DNA of 64,000 nt from Climacium dendroides (Eukaryota > Streptophyta > Bryopsida > Hypnales > Climaciaceae), in contig OX467088.1 of NCBI GenBank assembly GCA_950106755.1, positions 9,904,001 to 9,968,000 on the forward strand. Reading direction: 5' to 3'. Within the stretch, counting starts at the first letter, position 1. Each line of letters starts with the position of its first letter. Under the pieces are notes generated by a model. It saw only the letters and a list, made by a program, of their open reading frames with translations, was not told the origin of the DNA and did not search any database. The position numbers and the translations under genes were made by a program. Below are positions 48,223 to 60,328 of the stretch, in pieces.

Positions 48223-49969
48223 TTAGAACGGTTTGTCCCCGAGAATCGTGGCGCGGTTCATGACCCTTCGGTGTGGGAGGTAATCCGCCACTCCATAGTG
48301 CTGCGTGACCCGGTTATCCCAAAACGCAATGTCGTCCTTCTGCCACTTCCACCGCAACGTGAACTCCGGCTTGGTCGCATGCGCGAACAGGAACCCAAGC
48401 AACGCGTCGCTCTCGGCTTTCGTCACGTCCACGATCCGAGTCAGGAAGCCCTCGCTCACGAACAACGCCTTCCGTCCACTCACGGGGTGGGTGCGAATCA
48501 GGGGGTGGACCACGGGAGGGTTCTTCTTTACGGCGTTTTGCCAGAGGGACGTGGGGTCCCCGCGACCGGAGAAGTGGTAACGCGGTGCGGAGAATTGCTT
48601 GACGAAGCTGTGCTCCGCGTGGAGCCCGAGGAGGAACTCCTGCAAAATTGTTGGATTAGCGACAAGGTGTATCGTATGTACACTATTGCGTTCCTTAGTA
48701 TTAATGCCATTCGATTTAGTGAGTGAGAGTAAGTTACCGGAATTTCCTTCCTGAATCCTGAATTTTTACGAAGTATTTCCCTCTCTGGTACTGCAGTTGC
48801 CAATCAGTGATGCTCTTTATATGTTTCCAAAACGAACGAATTCAGCAACAATGTACGACTGTATATGTACTCTATCGTATTCGTGCCATTTGGTTTTATA
48901 CAGGACATTCAGGGGCCGGGAAATTCACCAAATCATTTTCTTACTGACAGTGCAATTAAGCAGGTGGCAATGAATGATGTTCTTATGAATTTCCAATCGT
49001 AGAAAAATGTCGTAATAGGAACAAGGTACGAGTGTATATGTATCTGTACTCTGTTGTGTTCCTTAGTATTCATGCCATTTGCTTCAATAAACGAGTAAGA
49101 TACCGGGAATTCTTTCTGAAATTCCTGAATCCTGAATTTCACACAAGAAAGTTCCTTACTGGTAGTACACCTCAGTGACTGGCCATCAGGTATGTTATGT
49201 ATTTCCAAAATTATCAGAATATTCCTTTAGCTTTCGACTCTCAATTAGGTGGAAAACTGTAGGGTTGTGAATAAGGTTGTAGCAATTGGTACATCTTTCG
49301 CTCATTTTCACAAAATCATGCATTACAACCTACTGTATTAGCTGCTGTTCTTTCTCTCCATTAGCCAAGAATGATCTGTATTAGCGATTCGTGCAGTACC
49401 TGCAAGGGCTTCGAGAGTGCTTCAAAGGCTGCGATGCCGCTGGCGAATAGGGTATCCCCTCCCACGGGCGGGATGAGCTTGCCGCTGAGGATGCTGGCCA
49501 TGGGCGGAGTCTCGATGAAGGTGACATCCGTGTGCCAGTGGTCGTTGTCCGCGGGGTGGTCTCCGTCGGCGTCTAGGATCATGATTTCCTCAAGCTCGGG
49601 GCCGAAGTTCGGGTAGAGGGGATGGACGTGTAAGTCTCCGAAGTGCTTGGCGAATTCGTGTTGTTGCTTGGGAGTGATCGGCTGGTTTCGAAAGAAGAGC
49701 ACCTGAACACAATAGCCAATTTTTCAATTGCGAAAATGAAGTGATCAGCAAGTGGTCATTTTGCTAGTCGTGGTGATTTTGGCAGTGGTTGTGTACTGCT
49801 GCACACGTTTTTTCCATTTCAACCGAGAATTGCCAGTTTTTCTTACCTGGTACTGGAGCAAGGCTTCGTTGATGGCTTTTTCGAGTTCTGGCTGCAGTGG
49901 GTCCGCTAGTGATATGCCTTCCACTGTGGCGCCGAAGGCTTTCGTGAGAGGAGTGATTTGCAGTGCCAT
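48223..49969 (-). CDS. tauD: TauD/TfdA-family 2-oxoglutarate dioxygenase, copy 2
   Basis: Same three-exon structure as copy 1: 49969-49847, 49702-49400, 48639-48223; 280 aa. It differs from copy 1 by only two residues: Gln to Leu in exon 1 (PELEKA) and Val to Ile in exon 3 (KDDIAF). Exon 3 has seven nucleotide differences from copy 1, six of them silent, which shows selection for protein function after duplication. Iron ligands, T125 and the 2-oxoglutarate arginine are kept. Start is the ATG at 49969 in context GCCATGG read on the plus strand as CCATGG. Its 3' flank is the short-repeat array at 47810-48222. Confidence 0.93.
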
Positions 49970-51106
49970 GGATGCAGAGTCAACAATCTACGGAGACTGG
50001 ACTGCGATTGTTTGATGGGAAGTTTGGTAGCTCCTGAACCTGCATGAAAGTAAGATTTCAGCGCAAAGTTTTGTATTTTTTTTATCCATTGGGTGCAATA
50101 CTGGGCTACGTACAACGTACTTGTGCAATTCAGACAATGAGGAATCCAAGCCGGGCCAAGCGCTGCACAGAAGACCCCCCCTCCCCCTGAAATGTTCTCC
50201 TCTGGCGCATGAAACGTGCGCCCTTACCATTCAAATCAAGGAATTGATTCGAGCTCAATAAGAGCCCCCTATCCTTCGAAACCAATCAGGGGATCACTGC
50301 TCATGACAAGGACTGAACCCACCTAATCAGAACTCAGTAAAAGAATGAAGAGAGGGACTTGGCACTTCAGCCGTGCAGGATGAAGTGTTGCTTTTTCAAT
50401 TGAGAATGATCACTGGGGGTGTGCCATACCTTGCAACTCCTGCCCGACGATTCGATACCAAGTTGCACCGAGCGCGGTTCTTCTTGCTCCAAATCAGCAG
50501 CCGCCTTGTGAAATTTTGGGACGCACTGGGTTTTGAACTCTCCTTTTTCTTCTGCAGGCACTCCTAATTCTCACACCAAAGACTAGACTTTTGGAGTGAG
50601 ACTCTGAATTGCTCGTCTCCTTTGGCACTCCCAAGGACTGGACTTGTGGTATGAGAAGGGGACTTGCTCACTACAGCATAATTCTATTTCGAAGTATGTG
50701 CTTTATTCAACTACAAGTGTAACCAACTACAGCGGCTTCGAAAATGGACAGAGCTTGTGGGAACTGGACACAGGTGCCAGTTGGACTGAGTGGGATTGAG
50801 ATCTACACTGTTGAAGATTATAGTGGAGACATGCTGTAGGTCTGAGGGCGAAAAAGACGATTGATGGAGCTGAGGAATTGATACTTATTTGGGAGCTTTG
50901 GCAGGTGCATTGAATGTGGCTCTCATTCTGACTCACGTCCATCCCTGGCCTCTTTTAACACATTCTCTAGTATCACATACTGTTTTCTCTCATCGAGCAT
51001 GAGATTTTACAGGTGTTTTGGCCTCACTCTTTGAACCCTGGAAGGACCCAGCCCCCTTTAACCGAAAGTATGGCCACACTTAAGACTTTGTCAAGACTGA
51101 TCTTAA

Positions 51107-51736
51107 CCCCTAGAAGCCCAAGACCTTTTGTGAGCTCCTAGGAAATTGCTCCACATTGAACTAAAAGCCAACATTATGATTAGTTGTATTAATTTTTTTA
51201 AATTTGTAATTGTACAAATTCAAACAAGACATGTTAATAATCACATGGGAAAAGAAAACACAACAACATCACTTGTGGACTGAAAGATTGTAATGCTCGA
51301 TTAGGAAGGTGAAGTCTTTCGATTCTCTTTTCAAATGTCAAATCTTAATATTTGGTTACCAAATAACAATGAGGATGAAGGGCCTAACATGCACAACTTC
51401 AATCAACTTATGGCTCCCAAATTTATCTAATCTATAATTTTCTTAAATGAATTTCTAATGTGATTTTTTTCTTCAAGATCTAGTCAGTATTTGAGGGTCA
51501 TTTCCAAGAGCCCTCAACACTATGGAAAGTCAAGATTGCAATGGACACCCTTGCACAAAAGTAAGAATAGAAAATTCATAATCAATCAGTTTCAAAATTG
51601 GATTTTTCATATTAAATCTAGACTTCAAAAAGAATTTTTCAAAACTATAAACTTCCAGACATAGCAATTTGATTAGATTTTATTTAACTTCAAATTATTG
51701 TCGACATCAAAACTTGGTACCTTGGGCATTTACAGG
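51107..51736. mobile_element. 630-bp TTAA-flanked insertion, absent from copy 1
   Basis: TTAA at 51103-51106 and 51737-51740. Copy 1 has a single TTAA at 33870-33873 with otherwise matching flanks (GATCTTAA, then AAGATAAT). The ends read CCCCTAGAAGCCCAAGACC and, reverse-complemented, CCTGTAAATGCCCAAGG, an imperfect terminal inverted repeat. No transposase frame, so a non-autonomous element. TTAA duplication and CC-starting ends suggest a piggyBac-like origin. Confidence 0.87.
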
Positions 51737-52070
51737 TTAAAAGATAATACTTCTAGATTTTGAGAATAAGATGCTCATTTTTGTAGAGAAGGTTGTTGAT
51801 TTAAGTTCTATTGCTTCCTAATATTTATCTAAAGTTGACAATGTGTTCAAATTGTTGAATCTAAAATTTTGGTCTTTGAAGTTGATAAAAAAATTTACTT
51901 TGTACTTCAATGTTCAATCTTCTTATAGCTTCATGGTAGTCCATCTCCTTCAATCCCCTTCTTGCAACCTCCTTTACAATCTCATTCTTCATAAAGAAGG
52001 CTTTGATTCTTGTGACTGATTTGGATTTATCCTATCATACTTTGCTTGTGCAACTCCAAGTGCATCTTAA

Positions 52071-52874
52071 TCCTAAAACAACTTGAAGGCCCTCCATATG
52101 TGCACCTTTTTCATGTATTGCTTTGTATGAATGAAGGTGGATTTAAAGTTTGGGGCAAACAACAAAGTTGGTTGCATTAATGCTACATTGCAAATTTTGA
52201 AATTTGAGATATGAATGTAGGACAATGGCTAGAGAAAGAAATACGCTTAGTGCACTATAGTGCATATGTCTACATGTTTTTTTTATCAATGGTGGTTGGG
52301 TGTGTCCAATTTGCTAGAAATGTTGTCAAGTTGAGTTTTTGCTAAAAACAATTATTCTCCCACTATTGTGGCCACTCTTTACTATGCCAACATGTCTTCT
52401 TGAAGCATTGTACCACACCAATAAGCAATTGCACATAACAATGACAACACCAACGCAACACGTTCTTGCAAGTGATCTGTTGCATTCCATTGCTTATCGC
52501 ATACACCAACGTAAACACCACATTGATTGTGCTATTGCAAATTTCAGTGCGAGATTTTTTTGAGCACTCATTGTATCATTGGAATGCCATCCACTGAAGC
52601 GATCTTCTAGAGTTTTGCAGTCCGATTTTATAAAAATCAAAACAATTATGTACAAGACACCACGGTGTTGTTGGTAGCGCAATTTTTGAAAATTCTCTGC
52701 ACTTTGACAATGAAGGACCTTGTAAAAAATTCTTTGTAACCAAAAGCACACATGCTCCCAATCGGATCGGTTCAACTCCCAAATCCAAGTGAAATAATAC
52801 AAAAGAAAATTTGCATCTGGTTGTATTTGATGGATATGGTGGCATACAAGAGGAACCAAAGGGCCATTCAAGGA
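52071..52874. mobile_element. 804-bp TTAA-flanked insertion, absent from copy 1
   Basis: TTAA at 52067-52070 and 52875-52878. Copy 1 reads GCATCTTAAGCCTCTTGGG at about 34192-34210 with no insert. The left end TCCTAAAACAACTTGAAGG and the reverse-complemented right end TCCTTGAATGGCCC share TCC and TTGAAnGGCCC. The 125-codon minus-strand frame within it has no domain. Non-autonomous. Confidence 0.85.
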
Positions 52875-53564
52875 TTAAACCTCTTGGGCTAACAACAACA
52901 AACTCAAGCTTGAAAGGGACTTATGTAACTTGTTTCATACTCCCTTTGTCTCCAAATGATCTTTTTGTTCTACTTTGTCATATTGCAAATTAGTCAAATT
53001 TGGATTTTGCTTGCTATTTGGGATTAGCAAACAAGTCTAAACACTAATTCTCCCTCCATCCATGCAATCATCAGTCAAGAGAAATGAAATGATTGAAGGG
53101 GTCAATCAACACTATTCATCCTTGTTTTTTGCATCTCTTTGAGTGTTGTCCAATTGAAGGAGATGAAGCTTTGAAAGTGAAAAAGGACCACTTTGTAGGG
53201 CTTAGACCCATACTAACTACCTACAAAATGACGACCTCACACTCAAAATTTAAATGCACATTGATGCTCCTTGAACATGCCTCTAAAAATTCCACTTTTC
53301 AATATTTTAAAACTACACTTTGAAAAGGACTTTAAAACTCAAAATCTTTAAGATGCTTGAAGTGCATTAAATTCTACTTACAATACAAAAGGGCTTTTTA
53401 AATGTTACTTTTAACCTTAATCTGGAACATTTTGTTGAACAACAAAATCATTTTGGGATGGAAGAAGTAGTAATTTGTAAGAAGGATTTTGAAACCCTCC
53501 TCTTTATTGTTTGTAATGCAACTCTTGTAGGGATTACTAGTATATGGTCAAGGTTTGATGTTGT

Positions 53565-55412
53565 CGTGCTGCAAAGTGTTGCATCTTGTAAAAATTTATA
53601 TTGTATAGATTTGATTTGGATTTGAATAAGTGAATAGTAGACAAAAATCAAATGATCAAGCCAATAAGGAAAAAAATGGTGTCATGGTAAGAACCACAGT
53701 TTAGAAATCAATGCAAAAGCTTATTAACTTGAGGTGCCTTGCATCTTGTCACACCATAGCTCAAGGGTGGGATAGCAAATTGACTATTTATTCCTACTTC
53801 ACTAGCAATGCCAAGCTACAGATTATCCAAATCAATCAACGAGCAAGATGAGATTTGAAACCCATACTAGTTGATTAACCACCAATGTTTCAAACCAATC
53901 AACCAAGTCTACAACTTGGCAATTGAATCTAAATGTCAGTTGATTTTATCATCTTTGTTGACCAATTTCTTTATATTTGACATTTTAGTCTTTGTTCATA
54001 TTGATTTTGTTTATTTATTTTAGTCATATTAAAATTTCACGAGTATTTGTGTTGATTCGATTTTGTTGCATAAAAAGAAGGTAATGACTATTTTACTTTT
54101 CTTATTTGAGTTTTGCAAAATAGTTAAAACAAAAAAACAAAAAAAACATTTGACTAAGGTTTTGAGATCCACCCATGAAAAGGGGGAGTATGGATTAGTC
54201 CATGAGGCCTTTAGTATTTAAGAAATGACATGGAAAGTTTCCCTAAGGGTTTGAATAGTGTGTAAAGTTTGGAGTTTGAAGAAAATTGGGAACCGAATCT
54301 TAGAGAGGGGAGATCTTGTGTTGTATGAGGATTTTGGTAATGAAAATTTGAGGAGATGTGCATCATGGTATGGTGTTTCCAAAAAAACTTCATTTGCTTG
54401 ATTTGAAGTTGGCATTCATGATTTGTATTAGTTTGAAGGAAGGAAGGTCTGTTGCCTTTTATGTGAAGGGGTAGAGATTTTGACTGGCCATAGAAGACAA
54501 ATAGGTCTTTTGTTTGCTATGAATATTTAAGTGTAGAGTGTAGAAAATTTTGTTAGCTTCTTATGAAGCTATTATTCAACATATTTGAAGTTTTTATGAG
54601 TGAGTTGTATATGTCAAATTGAAAAAGGATCTATTGCCTTCAATTCTAAACGCTAAAACTTCAAAAGGCCACAAAAGTTGGACAAAGTATTAAAATAAGT
54701 TGAGATTTAGAGGAAAAGTAGAAAATTGTGCTAGCTTTTCAAAAAACTATCACTCATCTCATTTTAATTTTTAATTAAATAGTGATTGAAGATTAATGTT
54801 TGGCTAAAGAATTGAAGTTGAAATTCAATTTGAAGAATTTGGAGTTGGAGAGCTTGGAGTTGGAGAGCTTGGAGTTGGAGAGCTTGGAGTTGGAGAGCTT
54901 GGAGTTGGAGAGCTTGGAGTTGAAGTTGGAGAAGATATTAAAGACTTGTGTATTGTATACTATGGTTTATAACTTTCTTTTCATTGTAAACTTTTATTGT
55001 TGTGAGCGGTATGGATTAAACCATTGCTTAGCCTTATTTTGTATTATAGCCACAAAGTGAAGTTCTTCACCCATATGGTCAAGACTTCTCGTTTTCTCAT
55101 GGTGAGGTTGGGTTGATGACCAACAGACTATGAATTTGAAAGTTTAGGAGCCTTATTCACCGACAATATCTCATGATATGCCATTGGTTCTATCCATCTT
55201 ATATCATATAGTTTCTTATTCTTACCTTGATCTGTGAGCCAACTAGAGCTAAAACAAAGTAGTCGAGTGGGGAGTAGTTCCACAATGATGTAGAAAATTC
55301 AACATTCAAAATTAAAAGTTTATACAACAATGTCTACTTTTGTTACTGAGTCATTATTGAGCGTAGCTAGAATTCTTGTAATTTCCTAAGGCAAACATCT
55401 CTCAATACAACG
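53565..55412. mobile_element. large insertion in copy 2, class uncertain
   Basis: Copy 1 runs directly from the GTCAAAGTTTGAC area (34921) into CATTAAGCAATTGACAAAAC (34935), whereas copy 2 has about 1.85 kb between these points. Boundaries are approximate. A purine run AAAAGGGGGAG near 54178 resembles a polypurine tract, so a degenerate LTR element is conceivable, but no primer site, repeats or protein were found. Confidence 0.5.
54839..54913 (+). repeat. 15-bp minisatellite, five units
   Basis: Five exact units of TTGGAGTTGGAGAGC followed by a partial unit. It generates an artificial LELES-repeat frame (54800-55060), which is not evidence of a gene. It lies within the insertion at 53565-55412. 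Confidence 0.95.
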
Positions 55413-55620
55413 TCATTAAATAATTGACAAAACTGTACTTGACAAAGTCAAAAATCAACACCAAATGAGCAAGGCTCTAAGAATTTTGATTATACTTACT
55501 TCAGTTTGCATGCACATGGGAAAAATTCTTTACATGAATTGCAATACTATTTGTGTTGAATGCTTAAGCGTATTCCAAAATTAGTAGATTAATCTTACAA
55601 TTTCTAATACTATGATCTAT

Positions 55621-57469
55621 AAAGGTTTAAAGTCTTAGAATGTTTATTTTAGGAATTTGTATAGATCTGTATTATGTCAAATTTTATTATAATTCATTGA
55701 ATTTTTTTTATAAAAGTTAAAAAATGTAATAGCTTTTGAAATAAACAATTTATGATTTTAATTCGTACTTGTGATCAATAGTTACGACCTCCTAAGTACA
55801 AAATGTTTTTTCCTCAAAAAGCTAAATAACTCACAAAAACTTGAATAAAAATATTCATTTGAAAAAAATCCATTTATATCTATTTTGAAAGCTTTTATTT
55901 ATTTCATTTGAATAAGTGATGTGAAAGTTGTAAAGGATATTGTTTAGTGTTGCATGCAATTAAGGCATCTCTCTAAAAAAAAATATAGGAACAACTTATA
56001 AAAAATAAGTTGACAACTTTCACAATCTTTCAAAACAAACATGTCCACAGGATGTTGGTTACTTGCTACAACAATCTCAATGGATATATTTTAATTTAGA
56101 ATTACTAACAATGCAATTTTTCCTTCCATCTTATATTTATTTCTTCTTAAAACAATTTCTTAAAGAATGAAAATCAATTTGGATTTTTTGGAAATTTTCA
56201 CCCTAGATTTTAAACTCAATTCTCTACTATGAAAAATTATATTCCCAACCTTGTGGTGCAAAAGAAATAAGTTTACAAGATTCAAAGTCTAAAAACCTAA
56301 AACAATAAGGTAAAATAAGAATTTTTTCATTTTTCTTTGAATACTAATACCTTACAATCTAATTGGTCAAAGTTTTGAAATTTTCTATACAAGTCTAATC
56401 TAGAATCTTATGATTGGATTTCAAAAAATTCATTTTTTCCTCTATAGATTTTTGTACTAAAAAAATTCAATTCGGGTATTTAAAAAAAAAAATATATAGT
56501 CATCAACCTATAGGGGATAATTTAACAATAATAGCATATTGATGTTTTGGAGAGTACTTGTAGAAAATTTGAATTATTCCATTAATATGTTTGATAGTGA
56601 TATACCAAATTTATAGTTTATTTTAAATTAAAGTAGTACATAAAACATTATAAAATTACATTCATTTTAAAAAAAACTTTTGTAGTAATACTATAAAATA
56701 TTATTCATTAGTTGTAGGATAGTCCTTAAATTGAATACAATCTAGATATTAAAAAACTACATATTCTTCACTCAAAAGATGACGTATCTATGCTTATTTG
56801 AGTGACACAAAGGGATATTTTCTTATAAAATTGGATCTAACAATGGTATCATGCAGATCTTTGCTAATAGGTAAGGTAATTATACCTTCAATCATTTGAT
56901 TTGGTTTTCACTATTAAATTATATAAATTAAAGTTGAACTTATTTGAAGTCCAAAAGAGAGTTTAGATTCTTTTTGCATGCATTTTTGGAAAAACATATG
57001 AATAAACTATGAATTTTTGAAGTGTTGCAAATTGGTGTATATAAATATGTCGAAAGAAATTAGATTTTGGGTTTAGTTACTTTATATGTACAATGCTATA
57101 AATAGTTTGTAGGTGATGTTTTTTTGTGTCTAGATTAATAGGTCCATACTCAAGGATCTCACTCTAAATAAATTCAACCCCTTAAAGTAAAAGAGGTAGT
57201 TCAGATTTCCAAAATTGTGAAGAGATATTATAAAATGCAACTTAGAATAATAATTTAATGATGATTTTCAAACAAATGTTATAAGATATAATCTATAGTC
57301 ATACAATAAGACAAATTACTTTACAAACGAATATTTTCAATAAAACTTGAAGCCAAAAATTGATAATTCCTTCTATAATTTGTTGTAGATTGTAGATTGT
57401 AGATTGAATATTTTTTATTTTTTCAAGAATTTATTTCCTTTATATTCAAAATGATAATTCCTGAAGGAC
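55621..57469. other. AT-rich inserted DNA, no gene
   Basis: Absent from copy 1 between 35140 and 35500. No frame with a domain. About 57000-57300 matches 45900-46250, so it is dispersed repeat material. Confidence 0.45.
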
Positions 57470-58200
57470 CGGACTATATTTTTTTGTCAACATAATAATT
57501 TTGGGCAATTCATTACAAGTGGAATTTTTAATTTTTTTCTTTGAAATTTTCACACAATATATAGACAAGGTTATTCTTTAAGGCCCAACAATTTTCATAA
57601 CTTGACTACGTGATTGAAAAGTTATTGTATGATATGTAGTTTTTTTAAAAATTGGACAATCTAGGTAGATTAAAAAAAGTTTTTCTTTTGTAAAATAAAA
57701 ATTTGAATGTATTTTTTTAGATTTATGTATATATAGAAAGTTTTGAATCATTCCATTTTGATTAATGAGATGAGAGTTATTAGAAGCTCTAGTTTGTAGG
57801 CGGTTATAAATTTTCTACTCTAAAATAAACATTGAAGTTCTTTATTTAATTCAATTTCTCATATTTTTTGAAAAATATAAAAATATTAGATGTAGATTGT
57901 TTATTACAGCATTACAACCATCGGGATTGACATTTTTCAATTGCATAAATAAATTCTTAATAATTTAGTATTTTAAATCATTTCCTATTTCTTTCTACTT
58001 ATTATTTTTTTCCTATATGTTGTACAGTTCCAAATGATCCAAAAAATTTCAAGTATGTAGCCAACTTGCCTTGAAAAATGAATCCAAAGAAGTACCATTG
58101 TCTTGAACATTTATTCATACAAATGTAATCTTGTGAAGTGTAGTTGTCTTTTTTTTGGTAGAGCTAAAAAAGGTCGATTTTTGTCAATTCCCTAAGTACT
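57470..58200. repeat. dispersed TTAA-type repeat, member 3
   Basis: Colinear with 46370-47060: GAAGGACCGGACTAT, TCATTCCATTTTGATTAATG, GTAGATTGTTTATTACAGCA and TTGCCTTGAAAAATGAATCC. Its left TTAA has decayed to TAATT. Confidence 0.65.
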
Positions 58201-59439
58201 TCACTAGTGGTTATTTTAGAAAAAATTTGAAACCTACTATAGGGTACATTTTAAATGTTGAAGCTAAAATTTTTTAAAATATTCATGTTACTATAGCATC
58301 ACTTTTTTGAGGCAATCCCTATTTTAACCACTCTGTAATACTTAGTAATGATCCATAGTACTACATAATTTGTAAATCTATGCAAAGGGTAGTCTAAAAA
58401 GGAGGGGAAGAACCCACATGAGGAGCTTCCATTTTCCATCTATAAATAGAAAAATTAATTAACAATGTCTGATTTTGGTTAATTTTTTGTTTGTTTGCTC
58501 CAACTAGATCTATAGCAGGTAGTTTTCAAAGACACACTGCATAATTCAAGCTCAAGCAATATAATACTACTTGTAGGATTTTCAATTTTTGTAGTTTTTT
58601 TTCCTATTGCACATGTATGATTCATTTGTATGAATTGTTTAATATGATGTCTATGTAGGTCTATTTGTGTAGGTTGTATTCAACAATAACTAAGTAGACT
58701 ATATATGTTGTACTAATCAACTATAAAATTGCTTATAAATTCTTCAATTGCAATAGAAACATATTCAAATGCTTCAAATTTTAGTATTAACTAGCGGTTG
58801 GTGCTTGCTATGCTATGCATTCACCATTAGAATTTCATAAAACAATTTATGTATTAGATAGAATGCCAAAAAATCTTCACATAAAAATTACTAAAATCTT
58901 CATATAATTTTTTTAATAAATAAGCATATAGTGAAATAAACAATATAAATTTAATGAATGATGAATAAAATACATGCAATGATGAATACGATAAAAGATA
59001 CACATACATTAGAATGCATTAGAAATTTGACTCAATTGTTACAAACAATGGCAACCCAAATAAAAGAATTTAAAGTAAAAAATTATAAATCTCAAAAGCT
59101 TCATGAACAATTTAATTGTTATGAAATCCAAAATCAATTCAATCTAATAAATTTCTCAAATCATTTGGTAGTAGCAATAGAAAATTGAAATCAAAAGCTC
59201 AAAGCTCACAAAAACACAAAATCATAGAAATGCAAAAGAAGTATAAAGCCAAGAAAAGCAATGAAATTGCTACCTTTATAATATCACCATATTGATTCTC
59301 TTTAATATTACCTCAATTGCAACGATTATATTATTTCTATAATATCATCCTTTGTAAAAAGTGATATTACAGAGGTGATTGTGAACTTGCAGACACATTT
59401 TTATTTTTGTTTTTGTTATCTTTCAAAGTAAAAGACTAA
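58201..59439. other. AT-rich spacer, no gene
   Basis: No supported frame; the 76-codon frame at 58958-59188 has no recognisable domain. Confidence 0.4.
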
Positions 59440-59851
59440 TGGTCCAGCGAGTTAGCTTTAAAAGCTGTTTTGAATAAGAACTAAGTCAAATAGACATAGT
59501 AATGTGGAAAGGACCATTATACAACCGGAAGCGTAGAAGGAAACAGTTAAGACTAATAGACAGGCCGTAACCGCAGATTGGTTAAGGGCCAAGAACTATA
59601 AGACTAATTGTCATGAGCATTTTGCTCTCTCTTTTGGGCGTTTGCAGTGATTGCCGCCTTGTCTATTGTACTTGTGCATTCCTTCAATAATATAGTCTAT
59701 TTGTCTTATTTTCTTTATTGTCTAATTGTCGATTAGCTAGGGATTGGTTTCAGCATTCTGTCGTTTCATTTGGAGCAGTTGCCAGTGATTGGCTTTGTCT
59801 CCTTGTTCTTTTGTTTCTTTTGTGTCTGACCAATTGTCGTGAGCGGTTATC

Positions 59852-60011
59852 TTGTCAAATTGTCGTTAAGTTTGTAAGTGCAGTGAACAATTGGTGAAGA
59901 AGACAAGTAGCCAACGAGGAGCAGTTGAATGTTGTCAAATTGTCGTTAAGTTTGTAAGTGCAGTGAACAATTGGTGAAGAAGACAAGTAGCCAACGAGGA
60001 GCAGTTGAATG
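59852..60011 (+). repeat. exact 80-bp tandem duplication
   Basis: Two identical 80-bp units (59852-59931, 59932-60011), each starting TTGTCAAATTGTCG and containing several cluster motifs, then a partial third start. Shows that the cluster grows by local duplication. Confidence 0.96.
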
Positions 60012-60248
60012 TTGTCCAATTGTCTTGCGGTTGTTTGTGAGAAGTTGTGCAGTTGAACAGAAGTCTAATTGTCAAGTCAGTGAGCGATAGTTTGCCTTGC
60101 TTATGAGTCCTGTGTGTGTGGTTGAGGTCAAAATTGTTTTGGTTAATTGATGCAGAGGGGATCTACTTGTGAGTAAGTCAATTAGTCGTTTGAGCCAGTG
60201 ATTGGCGTCGTGTTAAGAGAGCATGACAATTAGCTAGGGAGTGGCATT

Positions 60249-60328
60249 GTCCATTATTTAAGTTGTCCATTATTTAAGTTGTCCATTATTTAAGTTGTCC
60301 ATTATTTAAATAGTCCATTATTTAAATA
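60249..60328 (+). repeat. 16-bp tandem repeat, five units
   Basis: Unit GTCCATTATTTAAGTT, the last two units ending AAATA instead. Located within cluster B. Confidence 0.93.

Noticed and set aside
52494..52871. 125-codon minus-strand frame
   Set aside because: It lies wholly inside the 804-bp TTAA insertion, has no transposase-like motif and no homologous frame elsewhere in the window.
54800..55060. Leucine/glutamate-repeat protein
   Set aside because: The LELES pattern is created by a 15-bp minisatellite whose period is a multiple of three.
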